Part shown: in pieces, positions 7,024 through 14,617 of the stretch
Numbering within the stretch: the first letter of the stretch is position 1
Layout of the letters: every line of letters begins with the position of its first letter
Source of the DNA: an uncultured Selenomonadaceae bacterium
GTDB lineage: Bacteria > Bacillota > Negativicutes > Selenomonadales > Selenomonadaceae
DNA: 18,131 nt
Direction of reading: 5' to 3'
Assembly (NCBI GenBank): GCA_905236665.1
Contig: CAJONF010000054.1
Span: 1-18,131 of the forward strand
The notes under the pieces: generated by a model
Told to the model about the DNA's origin: nothing
What the model saw: the letters and a program-made list of their open reading frames with translations, nothing else
Database searches by the model: none
Position numbers and translations under genes: made by a program

Positions 7024-8541
7024 ATGCAGGGTGAATTAAATTTTGTCCCGAAGATTTTGCTTTGCGGTGAGCCGGCAGATTTTTTATCGCGAGTCGGACA
7101 GCGTCCATTTAAAATTATCGGGCGAGCATACATTTCCGGCGAGATAAAAAGTCAACGTTTCGACTTCGTGCAAGACAACAAAATTTTTTTTAACGACGAG
7201 CTGCAGGATTTGCCCGCGCTGATAAAATTTTTGCAGAGTGGCGCGGTAGATTTTTTTATTTTCACCAGCCAGAAAATTTTTGCCAACTTCCGCAACAATG
7301 CCTATAAGCGCGGCTATCTCTCGAATAAAGTTATCACGATTGACGAATTTAAAACTTTGCCGCTAGAATTTTTTTACGACGTGGAAGCTGACCTGCAAAT
7401 TTTTCCGTCCTTAAAAAAATTATCTATCAAAACTTTGCTCGACGTGGATGGATATTTTTCACGGGGCAGAATTTTTACGAAGCTCGGCAACGATTTCACA
7501 GAGATTGACGGCGTCGCGGAAGAAAATCTTTTGCCGATAAGAGAAAATATTTACACGCACGTTTATAAAAATCTGGCTGATGTTGGCTTTAAACGCTATG
7601 ACGCCGCACTGATTATTGAACGTCCACCCGCAGAATTTGAAAGTTTGTTCGCCATGCTAGAAAATTTTTCCGACACGATTATAACTTTTGCGCGTGTTGG
7701 CTCGGGATTGGAACGGTACATTTTAAACACCGCTAAAAATTTTTCTAAGGTTCAAGGTTTTAGGAATATTAATGGCAAATGGTTTTTCCTCACGCGTCAC
7801 ACGCCGCCCGAAAATTTTTGCAATTATGTTGTCACTCACAAAGCAACGCCGCATGACGGCAAGTTGCCCGATGATTATAAAATTATTCATGCGGGGCGAG
7901 CCATTGCTAAAGATCTCGGCTATGCGGGCGATGATACCGGCGACAATATCAGCCGCCTGAATCTTTACATCAACGAAATAACCGCGCTGTATTGGATTTG
8001 GAAGAACACTGATCATACGACGCTTGGTCTTTCTCACTACCGCAGATTTTTTACCGAATCGAACGACGAAAAATTTTCTTATGAAAAAATTTTGACACGG
8101 GACGCCGCTCTAAAAATTCTGGAACGCTACGACATGATTATTTCTGAAATTTTTCCTGGCGGCTTGACACAGCGCGAATTTGTAGAAAACGATTGCGGAA
8201 AAAATTTGGCGACGTTCGGCGAATCCATTTTGAAAAAATATATGTTGCAAGCTCAACCGGATTATTTGCCCGCGTTTGAATACGTGCTCAATTCCACGAC
8301 GCTTTACAAGTGCAATATGTTCGTCACGCGCAGAAATATTTTCGACGCCTATTGCAAGTGGCTTTTTTCGTTCTATATTGACGCGACAGAAGAAATTTTG
8401 CAGTCGGCGCAGCTTGATAAAATCACTGACAATCGGCGGCGACTCATGGGATATTTTTCAGAACGGCTGATGACAACCTGGCTGATAAAAAATCGTCTGC
8501 GCGTCAAGGAATTAAAAATCATGCAAGTTCCGGAATTGTGA
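7024..8541 (+). CDS. Two-part protein: unassigned N-terminal region plus DUF4422 glycosyltransferase-like domain
   Basis: A 505-residue cytoplasmic protein without signal peptide or membrane span. Residues about 266-490 match the DUF4422 family, found in capsule and LPS loci and thought to be glycosyltransferases. The marks are NEITALYWIWKN, GLSHYRRFF (335-343), YKCNMFVTRR (428-437) and GYFSERLMTTWL (476-487). The first 265 residues are not assigned. They begin with a Rossmann-like strand and turn (KILLCGE) and include a second alpha/beta-looking stretch (KRYDAALIIERPPAEFESLFAML). This may bind a nucleotide sugar or another nucleotide, but no catalytic motif is clear. The ATG follows AGGAGG with good spacing, 18 bases after holA, so the two are probably co-transcribed. 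No other polysaccharide gene is nearby. Codon use matches holA, giving no sign of recent transfer. Confidence 0.8.
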   Translation: MQGELNFVPKILLCGEPADFLSRVGQRPFKIIGRAYISGEIKSQRFDFVQDNKIFFNDELQDLPALIKFLQSGAVDFFIFTSQKIFANFRNNAYKRGYLSNKVITIDEFKTLPLEFFYDVEADLQIFPSLKKLSIKTLLDVDGYFSRGRIFTKLGNDFTEIDGVAEENLLPIRENIYTHVYKNLADVGFKRYDAALIIERPPAEFESLFAMLENFSDTIITFARVGSGLERYILNTAKNFSKVQGFRNINGKWFFLTRHTPPENFCNYVVTHKATPHDGKLPDDYKIIHAGRAIAKDLGYAGDDTGDNISRLNLYINEITALYWIWKNTDHTTLGLSHYRRFFTESNDEKFSYEKILTRDAALKILERYDMIISEIFPGGLTQREFVENDCGKNLATFGESILKKYMLQAQPDYLPAFEYVLNSTTLYKCNMFVTRRNIFDAYCKWLFSFYIDATEEILQSAQLDKITDNRRRLMGYFSERLMTTWLIKNRLRVKELKIMQVPEL

Positions 8542-8542
8542 T

Positions 8543-9577
8543 TCACAACGCGGCACGAATCGTGAAAAAAATATCGCCGTCTTCACGCTCCGAAGAACTT
8601 TCCAGCCGCGAATTTTGTGCCACGGAATTTTTCACGCGGCTAAGATAACTTTTCACGGCATCGGGCGTACTCGCTAAGCCCTCAAGCTCTAAAAAATTTT
8701 CATCGGCGCGAATTTCTGTTAAACGCACGCCGCCGCCGGAAATTTTTCCGAGATTTATTAACAGGTTAAAATTTTTCGGGCTAATTTTCTGCGCCGCGCT
8801 GATTTTATTCAGGCGTTTTAGTTCGGCAATGTCCGCGTCGATATTTCCCTTTATGATAAAGTCTTCGCGCAGTTCTTCGATAGAAATTTTTGCCGCGTCA
8901 AGTTTTTCGGAACTTTCGCGCCAATCCATGAAAGTTTTTGCAGAAAAAATTATTATCGCAAGCAAAAATATAGCGGCAAATGCCATAGAAATTTTTTTCC
9001 AATCGAAAATACTACTCCGAGTCGTTAAAAGATTCGGGGATTTTTTTTCGCGCACGACGCCGGAAATAAATTCTGTTCGTTCAAGCGGATGAACTTTTTT
9101 TAAAATATCTGTTGGCATAACTGATAGCCCACGCAAATTCATGCCGAATTTTTTAAACGCCGCGCAAATTTCTTCGAGTTTTGTTAGCGGAATGGTTTCC
9201 ATCCACAATTCGCCGCCGATTTTTGCAAAAGAAAATGCCGCATCAGCTCCTGCCTGAGCCACCGCCCAACTTTTTACTGTGGCGGGAATTTCTTTTTCCG
9301 GCAGATTTTCGACCGTCATTTGATATGTCACCGCGTCATTTTCCTGCAAACAAAAGCCAACTGCGGAAGTTTTCCAGCCTTTTTGCTTACAAACGAGCGA
9401 AATTTTTTCCGCGAGCTGTTCAATCTCAAAACTTTCCGCGTAAATTTCTGCCGTCTCAAATTTTTCCGTCAAACGAACGATAAAAATTTTTTCTCCGTCG
9501 AAATACGCGCCGACTACTTCCGGTAAATCTTCAACAAAAAATTTTTTTAGTGTAGTAAGAAATTTTTCCACGCTCAA
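8543..9577 (-). CDS. PilM/PilN-like type IV pilus assembly protein
   Basis: A 344-residue protein with one membrane span (about 196-214, SMAFAAIFLLAIIIFSAKT), preceded by Lys-Lys and followed by a coiled-coil-like stretch (222-260). The C-terminal 80 residues (NLLINLGKISGGGVRLTEIR... to the end) resemble the periplasmic domain of PilN. There PilN pairs with PilO in the type IV pilus or type II secretion alignment complex. The N-terminal 180 residues (EVVGAYFDGEKIFIVRLTEKFETAEIY) look like one lobe of an actin-like PilM/GspL domain. The topology is therefore that of GspL or of a PilM-PilN fusion. The start is TTG at 9577, 11 bases after GAGGA; GTG two codons later is an alternative. No other pilus gene is in view. 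It ends one base from the convergent DUF4422 gene. Confidence 0.6.
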   Translation of the reverse strand: MSVEKFLTTLKKFFVEDLPEVVGAYFDGEKIFIVRLTEKFETAEIYAESFEIEQLAEKISLVCKQKGWKTSAVGFCLQENDAVTYQMTVENLPEKEIPATVKSWAVAQAGADAAFSFAKIGGELWMETIPLTKLEEICAAFKKFGMNLRGLSVMPTDILKKVHPLERTEFISGVVREKKSPNLLTTRSSIFDWKKISMAFAAIFLLAIIIFSAKTFMDWRESSEKLDAAKISIEELREDFIIKGNIDADIAELKRLNKISAAQKISPKNFNLLINLGKISGGGVRLTEIRADENFLELEGLASTPDAVKSYLSRVKNSVAQNSRLESSSEREDGDIFFTIRAAL

Positions 9578-9591
9578 AATTTTTCATTCCT

Positions 9592-9630
9592 CAAAAAAAA
9601 AGAGACCAGGTTTAAATTTCCCAAGTCTCT
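9592..9630 (-). terminator. Intrinsic terminator of the terD-terD-nucleosidase-Ca2+ ATPase operon
   Basis: On the minus strand AGAGAC (9630-9625) pairs with GTCTCT (9606-9601). Eight T residues follow at once (9600-9593). It lies 11 bases past the P-ATPase stop. The T run ends directly before the GAGGA ribosome site of the PilN-like gene, so that gene depends on read-through or on a promoter inside the ATPase gene. Confidence 0.75.
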
Positions 9631-9640
9631 AAAAAAAATT

Positions 9641-12313
9641 TTATTTGTTCGAGCCGACAATCAGCTTGCGGATAATGTCAACGGGAATAATCGTGAACGC
9701 CATAGCTAGAACAAAAATCCACTCGGAAGCCGTCAAGCCGTAGCAACGCAGAATTGCGCCGCCCAGATATGTCATCGCCACCTGCACCACGACGATTAAG
9801 CCCATAACTTTTAAAAAGCCAGTATTGCCGCCGATATTGTCGAAAAGATTTATGCGGTCGGTTCGAGCGTTGAAAGCGTTAAACACAGCCATAAAGATGA
9901 AGAACGCGAAATAGCCCGTTAAAACGTAAACGCTGTCGCCGCCAAAAGTGAAGTTGACTCCTTCGGGGTTCACGTCGCGGAAATGGTCGCGAGAAAAATC
10001 TGTTAGCAGGAAGACTAAACCCATGGCAAATCCCCACAATGCGCCGGTACCAATCGCCGAGAACATATAGGGATTGATAATTTTTTCGTCACGGCGTTTA
10101 GGTGCCTCTTCCATAAATCTATCAAGCGCAGGTTCGCCGCCGAATGCCAGAGCCGCCAAAGTATCCATAACCAGATTGACCCAGAGAATTTGCGTAATCG
10201 ACAGCGGATTTTCTAAACCGAGTAGCGGACACACAAACGAGATTAACACTGCGCCGACGTTGATAGTCAGCTGGAAGATTATAAATTTGCGGATTGAATT
10301 AAAAATTGTTCTGCCGTAGAGAATTGCTTTGCCGATAGATTTAAAGTTGTCGTCGAGAATAACAATCTCCGACGCCTCTTTAGCAACTTCGGTACCGCCG
10401 CCCATTGCAAATCCGACATCAGCTTTTTTCAGCGCAGGAGAATCGTTGACGCCGTCGCCGGTCATGCCGACAACTAAATTTAATTCCTGCGCCAAACGAA
10501 CGAGCCGGCTTTTATCAGTTGGCAGAGCACGGGCAATGACGCGCAATTTCGGCAACTTCTGTTTAACTTCATCATCGCTCATTTCGTTAAGTTCTGCGCT
10601 GGTTATAACAATTCCGTCATCAATTTCAAGCAAGCCGGCTTCCTTTGCAATCGCCTGCGCAGTCTCTTTCCTGTCGCCGGTTATCATAACAACTTGAACG
10701 CCGGCACTGTGAACTTGTTCAATAGCTTTAATGGCGTCGGGGCGAACATCGTCGCGAATACCTGTCACTCCAACGAATGTCAAGCCGCTGTCGGGAATTT
10801 CACCGTTAGTAACTTCGCCGTCGTAAGTGACAAGAGCAAGCGTTCTAATTGCGCGGTTGGCAAGCTCATCAATCTTTGAATTAATCTGCGCGGTAGAAGA
10901 AAGTTTCTGGCGTTGCCCGTTGCTATCGTAGTAGTAGGAGCATTTGTCAAGCAGACGTTCGGGCGCACCTTTTATCAGCCACAAATTATAATCGCCGCTG
11001 ACTTTAGCCATAGAATATTTTTTCGCGCTATCGAAAGGCACGGTATCAACGACATCGACATTGGGGGCGATATCTTTGCCGATTAAAAATCCTAGCAACG
11101 CCCTATCTGTCATGTTGCCGCCAACAATTTTATCGCCCGTGATGACTGCGCCGTTGTTAAATCTGATACTCAACGAAACGAGCGATTGAAGTTTACTGCC
11201 TAGCTTGTCAAAAGTTTCCGTGAAATTCGCTGTGCCGTCAATAAACGTGACAACCTCAAGCAAGCCTTTAGTAATCGTGCCGGTTTTGTCGCTGAATAAA
11301 AGATTCAAGCTACCAGCCGTCTCAATGCCGGAAATTTTTCTGACAAGGACATTATCTTTTAACATCTTACCCATATTCTGCGCCGAGACGATAGCAATCA
11401 TCAGCGGTAAACCTTCAGGGACAGCCATAACGATAATTATTACGGCGAGCATAACGGCTTCAACTAAGCTGTTTAAAATGTTCATCCAATCGGAACAGAA
11501 CGCCGACATTTGCGCCCAATCGAAATTGTGTTGAATGGCAATTCTTTCAAACATGAACGCAATAGCAATCGCGACACCGCCGATATAACCGAATTTAGAA
11601 ATTTGGTCGGCAAGATCGGTGAGCTTTAATTTGAGCGGAGTATCACGATCTTCATCAATCTGCAACTCGCCCGCAATTTTTCCGTAAACAGTGTTATCGC
11701 CGAGTGTAACAGTCCTCATAACCGCTGAACCGCCCGCTACGACTGCCGCTCTAAAAACTTTGTGCGGATTAAGAAAATCTGTGCTTTCAGCGGCGGCGGA
11801 ATCAGTTGCTTGGTCGGGCGCGGGAGTTTTAGACTCTTCCTTAGCCTCGCCATTCAAAATTGATTGGTCAACGTTAATTGAGCCGTCGATAATCACGCCG
11901 TCCGCGGGAATTTTGTCGCCCGTTTGCAAAAGCACACAGTCGCCCATTGTAATATCGTTAATCGGAATTTCTGTGACGACGCCATTGCGATAAACTTTGC
12001 ACTTTATCAACGACGCCTCGCCCTGCAGTTTTTGGAACGCGCTTTCGTTTTTGTATTCGGAAAAAGTTGATACGAGCGTTGCCAGCAAAACCGCCATTGC
12101 TATACCAACCGATTCATACCATTCAGCTTTTCCCATGAACGCAAAGAAAACATTTAAAACCAGAGCGAAGATTAAAATTTTTATTATCGGGTCGTCGAAA
12201 TTTCCTTTGAGCTTGTCCCAGAAACCTTCGCGAGCTTGTTCGGTTATTGAGTTGTCGCCGAACTTAGCTTTTGCCTCTTGAACTTGAGCATCCGTTAAAC
12301 CTGTGATTTTCAA
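9641..12313 (-). CDS. Calcium-translocating P-type ATPase, PMCA type (P2B)
   Basis: An 890-residue membrane pump that exports Ca2+ using ATP through a phospho-aspartate intermediate. Visible elements in order: actuator loop LNGEAKEES (153-161, with NGE where most pumps have TGE), M4 PEGLP (299-303), phosphorylation site DKTGT (Asp342), nucleotide-binding KGAPE (448-452), TGD (545-547), GDGVND (619-624) and about ten hydrophobic spans. M5 has Asn685 in QLTIN and M6 has NLVMD (Asn713, Asp717). This is the single calcium site arrangement of plasma-membrane type pumps rather than SERCA. There is no C-terminal calmodulin-like extension. A Pro/Ala/Asp-rich insert follows the actuator loop (about 162-180). 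The start is TTG at 12313 after GGAGG. It lies 15 bases after the nucleosidase gene and is the last gene of the terD operon. Confidence 0.93.
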   Translation of the reverse strand: MKITGLTDAQVQEAKAKFGDNSITEQAREGFWDKLKGNFDDPIIKILIFALVLNVFFAFMGKAEWYESVGIAMAVLLATLVSTFSEYKNESAFQKLQGEASLIKCKVYRNGVVTEIPINDITMGDCVLLQTGDKIPADGVIIDGSINVDQSILNGEAKEESKTPAPDQATDSAAAESTDFLNPHKVFRAAVVAGGSAVMRTVTLGDNTVYGKIAGELQIDEDRDTPLKLKLTDLADQISKFGYIGGVAIAIAFMFERIAIQHNFDWAQMSAFCSDWMNILNSLVEAVMLAVIIIVMAVPEGLPLMIAIVSAQNMGKMLKDNVLVRKISGIETAGSLNLLFSDKTGTITKGLLEVVTFIDGTANFTETFDKLGSKLQSLVSLSIRFNNGAVITGDKIVGGNMTDRALLGFLIGKDIAPNVDVVDTVPFDSAKKYSMAKVSGDYNLWLIKGAPERLLDKCSYYYDSNGQRQKLSSTAQINSKIDELANRAIRTLALVTYDGEVTNGEIPDSGLTFVGVTGIRDDVRPDAIKAIEQVHSAGVQVVMITGDRKETAQAIAKEAGLLEIDDGIVITSAELNEMSDDEVKQKLPKLRVIARALPTDKSRLVRLAQELNLVVGMTGDGVNDSPALKKADVGFAMGGGTEVAKEASEIVILDDNFKSIGKAILYGRTIFNSIRKFIIFQLTINVGAVLISFVCPLLGLENPLSITQILWVNLVMDTLAALAFGGEPALDRFMEEAPKRRDEKIINPYMFSAIGTGALWGFAMGLVFLLTDFSRDHFRDVNPEGVNFTFGGDSVYVLTGYFAFFIFMAVFNAFNARTDRINLFDNIGGNTGFLKVMGLIVVVQVAMTYLGGAILRCYGLTASEWIFVLAMAFTIIPVDIIRKLIVGSNK

Positions 12314-12328
12314 TTTTCGGCCTCCAAA

Positions 12329-13255
12329 TTATTTTTTCAAAATGTCGTGGATGTAATTTTCCACAACGAGCAAAACAAAATCCTGCACGATTGTTGCTGA
12401 TTCGGGAATATATTTATCGTTGTTGGTAACATTGTCTGACAGGACGCGAATTCCGATAAATGGAATGTCCGCATTTTGGCAAATCTGCGCGGCGGCGGCA
12501 GTCTCCATTTCCTCGCAAGTCGTGCCGTATTTTTCGTGTAAGAAGTAAATGTAATCAATGGTATTGAGCCAAGCGTCCGATGAAGCGATTATCCCGCTCA
12601 CAGCGTTAAAATTTTTGTGGGTATTGGCAACTTTAAAAGCAATGTTAAAAAGCGTCGTGTCCGAAAAATATTCTTTGTATGGTTGAAATTTTCCGCTTGC
12701 CACGTCATAAGCATAGGTGCCGCGTATTTCTTGATTGGTAAGATCTGCGCCTGCGCCTTTAGGACTGTGGGCAGTTTTAATCGCCAAGAAGGGAATACTC
12801 TTTGTGCCAATGACAATATCGCCGATTTTTAACGCAGGGTCTTGACCGCCAGCCGTGCCTTGATTGATGACGGCGATTGGATTAAACTTTTTTATCGCCA
12901 GAGCTGTAGACGCCGCCGCATTAGCCATGCCCTGTTCAGTGCGAACAACAACGACGGGATAATTTTTATATGTGCCCGCCACGAAAAGATAGTTTAAATC
13001 TTTGTAGACGACGGGGTTTTTTAGAGCACGGACAAAAATTTCAGTCTCGGTGTTCATTGCGCCTTCAAGCAAAATCGGACGCACACGGCTTTTATAATCG
13101 CCCTTAGCTTTTGGCAATGTGGCATAAAATTTTTCTGCTGACTCACCGGCAATATCCGCCGCGTTGTCAGCAGTTTTAACTGTAGAAATTTCCGCGTGAA
13201 CTGGAGCCGTAACCAGTACCAACGCCGCGATTAATAACGCAAAAAATTTCTTCAT
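12329..13255 (-). CDS. Exported MTA/SAH-nucleosidase-like protein (PNP_UDP_1 family)
   Basis: A 308-residue protein of the purine nucleoside phosphorylase/nucleosidase fold with a clear signal peptide (MKKFFALLIAALVLVTAPVHA, cleavage after Ala21). The core resembles 5'-methylthioadenosine/S-adenosylhomocysteine nucleosidase. GAMNTE (65-70) carries a glutamate where MTAN has its GAMEEE catalytic glutamate. GTAGG (133-137) is the ribose/phosphate loop, EEMETAAAAQ (248-257) gives Met250-Glu251 for ribose binding, and RVLSDN (270-275) gives the purine-contacting Asp274. All key acids are kept, so it is probably active. Cytoplasmic MTAN is about 230 residues; this one is longer because of the leader and an insert around 155-200. 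The substrate outside the membrane is unknown. The gene starts 3 bases after the second terD, its AGGAGA site lying inside the end of that gene. Confidence 0.85.
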   Translation of the reverse strand: MKKFFALLIAALVLVTAPVHAEISTVKTADNAADIAGESAEKFYATLPKAKGDYKSRVRPILLEGAMNTETEIFVRALKNPVVYKDLNYLFVAGTYKNYPVVVVRTEQGMANAAASTALAIKKFNPIAVINQGTAGGQDPALKIGDIVIGTKSIPFLAIKTAHSPKGAGADLTNQEIRGTYAYDVASGKFQPYKEYFSDTTLFNIAFKVANTHKNFNAVSGIIASSDAWLNTIDYIYFLHEKYGTTCEEMETAAAAQICQNADIPFIGIRVLSDNVTNNDKYIPESATIVQDFVLLVVENYIHDILKK

Positions 13256-13258
13256 TGT

Positions 13259-13873
13259 TTATTGAAATCTCCTGCTCAATTCAGCAAGACCGGTATCCTT
13301 TGTGCCGGAACCGACTGCGTTAAATTTCCACTCGTCTTTATAGCGATAGACTTCGCCAGCAATCATGGAGAGCATATCGGTATAATCATCGCTAAGATTG
13401 AAACGGCAAAGCTCCTCGCGACTGTCGGGGTCAATTATTCTGATGTAAGCATTGCGAATCATGCCGAAATGTTGCTTGCGGCTCACGGCGTCATAAATAT
13501 TCACCACAAAAATTAATTTGTCGTATTGGCTGGGCAGGTCGTCCAAGTCAACAAAAATTTGTTCGTCGTCGCCTTCGCCATCACCGGTGAGATTGTCGCC
13601 CATATGTTTAATCGCGCCGCTTTTATGTTTAAGGTTGCCGAAGTAAACCAAATCATCTTTGTTGACGAATTTGCCACCTTGGCAAACGAAAACAGAGGCG
13701 TCGCAGTCGATATTGGGCGTGCTGTTGAACAGTCTGCTAAAAAATCCGCCGCCTTTATTTTCTTGAGATTGTTTTGCGGAATCCCAGCCTAAGCCGACCA
13801 TTAGCTTTGAAAGTTTTCTGCCGTTAGATTTTTTGAGCGAAACTTTTTGTCCCTTTTGCAGATTGACAGCCAT
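13259..13873 (-). CDS. terD: TerD-family calcium-binding stress protein (second copy)
   Basis: A 204-residue cytoplasmic TerD-domain protein. It has the family opening MAVNLQKGQKVSL and GLGWD. The calcium-binding loop GDNLTGDGEGDDEQIFVDL (92-110) is rich in Asp, Glu and Asn. It ends with EWKFNAVGSG (181-190), also typical. TerD domains bind Ca2+ and are linked to tellurite resistance and other stress responses. Compared with the first copy it has an insert (about 33-55, SAKQSQENKGGGFFSRLFNSTP) between GLGWD and the CDASVF strand. That makes it more than a recent simple duplicate. The start is the ATG at 13873 after AGGGAGA. The frame is open further upstream to 13936, but that stretch is repeat sequence and is not conserved in the family. 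Confidence 0.92.
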   Translation of the reverse strand: MAVNLQKGQKVSLKKSNGRKLSKLMVGLGWDSAKQSQENKGGGFFSRLFNSTPNIDCDASVFVCQGGKFVNKDDLVYFGNLKHKSGAIKHMGDNLTGDGEGDDEQIFVDLDDLPSQYDKLIFVVNIYDAVSRKQHFGMIRNAYIRIIDPDSREELCRFNLSDDYTDMLSMIAGEVYRYKDEWKFNAVGSGTKDTGLAELSRRFQ

Positions 13874-13903
13874 TTTAAATTCTCCCTTCAGAATAAAATT
13901 AAA

Positions 13904-13958
13904 AATGCGCAATGCGCAATGAAAAAAATTACGCATTACGCATTACGAATTACGCATT
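13904..13958 (-). repeat. Heptamer tandem repeats forming a hairpin between the two terD genes
   Basis: On the plus strand AATGCGC repeats 2.4 times (13904-13920). After a 7-base A-rich loop ATTACGC repeats about 4.4 times (13928-13958, one unit is ATTACGA). The 17-base arms 13904-13920 and 13928-13944 are complementary. In the minus-strand transcript the two non-Watson-Crick positions are G-U wobbles; in the plus strand they are A-C mismatches. The hairpin is thus better formed in the terD mRNA. No T run follows, so it is not a simple terminator. It may stabilise or attenuate the message. Confidence 0.75.
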
Positions 13959-13963
13959 GAAAT

Positions 13964-14542
13964 TTACACGTTTACGCCATAGTTTTTGCCGAGTGATGCC
14001 AAACCGCCGCTAAAGCCGGAGCCGATAGCATTGAATTTCCATTCGCCTTTATTGCGATAAAGTTCGCCGATAACAACCGCAGTCTCAATAGAAAAATCTT
14101 CGCCGAGGTCATAGCGGATAAGTTCTTCATTGTTCGCCACGTTCACCACGCGGATAAAAGCATTTTCAACTTGTCCGAAATTTTGATGACGTTCTTCTGC
14201 TTCGTAAATCGTGACAGTGAAGTCAATCTTCTCGATATTGTCGGGAACTTTGCTAAGGTCGATTTTGATTTGTTCATCGTCGCCTTCGCCCGCACCGGTC
14301 AAGTTGTCGCCGAGATGTTCGACAGCACCGGAAACGTGTTTGAGATTGCCATAGAAAACAAAGTCATCGTCGCTGTTGACTTTGCCCGTGGCATTGAGCA
14401 TGAAAACCGACGAATCCAAGTCAAACTCTTTGCCGCCGTCGTATTTGTTTACGTCCCAGCCTAAGCCGATTAAAATTTCTTTCAAGCCAGGGTTTGTCTT
14501 CGTAAGGTCAACCTTCTGTCCTTTTTTCAAACTAACTGCCAT
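13964..14542 (-). CDS. terD: TerD-family calcium-binding stress protein (first copy)
   Basis: A 192-residue protein of canonical TerD length and layout. MAVSLKKGQKVDLTK opens the protein, GLGWD (27-31) precedes the FDLDSSVFML strand (40-49), and the calcium-binding loop GDNLTGAGEGDDEQIKIDL spans 78-96. FGQVENAFIRVV (122-133) and EWKFNAIGSG (167-176) follow. The acidic ligands expected to hold Ca2+ are all present. I chose ATG at 14542, directly after AAGGAGG; the frame is open to 14617 but that part is leader sequence. It is the first gene of the minus-strand operon and lies 90 bases ahead of the second terD. TerD is firm as a family; resistance to tellurite itself cannot be inferred because terB, terC and terZ are absent from the window. 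Confidence 0.93.
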   Translation of the reverse strand: MAVSLKKGQKVDLTKTNPGLKEILIGLGWDVNKYDGGKEFDLDSSVFMLNATGKVNSDDDFVFYGNLKHVSGAVEHLGDNLTGAGEGDDEQIKIDLSKVPDNIEKIDFTVTIYEAEERHQNFGQVENAFIRVVNVANNEELIRYDLGEDFSIETAVVIGELYRNKGEWKFNAIGSGFSGGLASLGKNYGVNV

Positions 14543-14556
14543 AGAAAAATGCCTCC

Positions 14557-14615
14557 TTAAAAAAATTTTAGAGCCGCTAATCTTTTTGCAACATTTAAAA
14601 TTTTTAAAGCCGCGC
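14557..14615 (-). repeat. Imperfect direct repeat in the terD leader
   Basis: In the minus strand the block starting GCGGCTTTAAAAATTTTAAA (14613-14594) is repeated nearly as GCGGCTCTAAAATTTTTTTA (14576-14557). The second copy runs straight into the terD ribosome site. The two copies are about 37 bases apart. This could be a repeated protein-binding site or a relic of a local duplication. Confidence 0.4.
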
Positions 14616-14617
14616 AT

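Noticed and set aside
9641..12281. Plus-strand open frames opposite the Ca2+ ATPase
   Set aside because: They are antisense shadows without ribosome sites or recognisable domains.
13874..13936. N-terminal extension of the second TerD to 13936
   Set aside because: The added residues come from the heptamer repeat region and are not family-like; ATG at 13873 has a good ribosome site and the standard MAV start.
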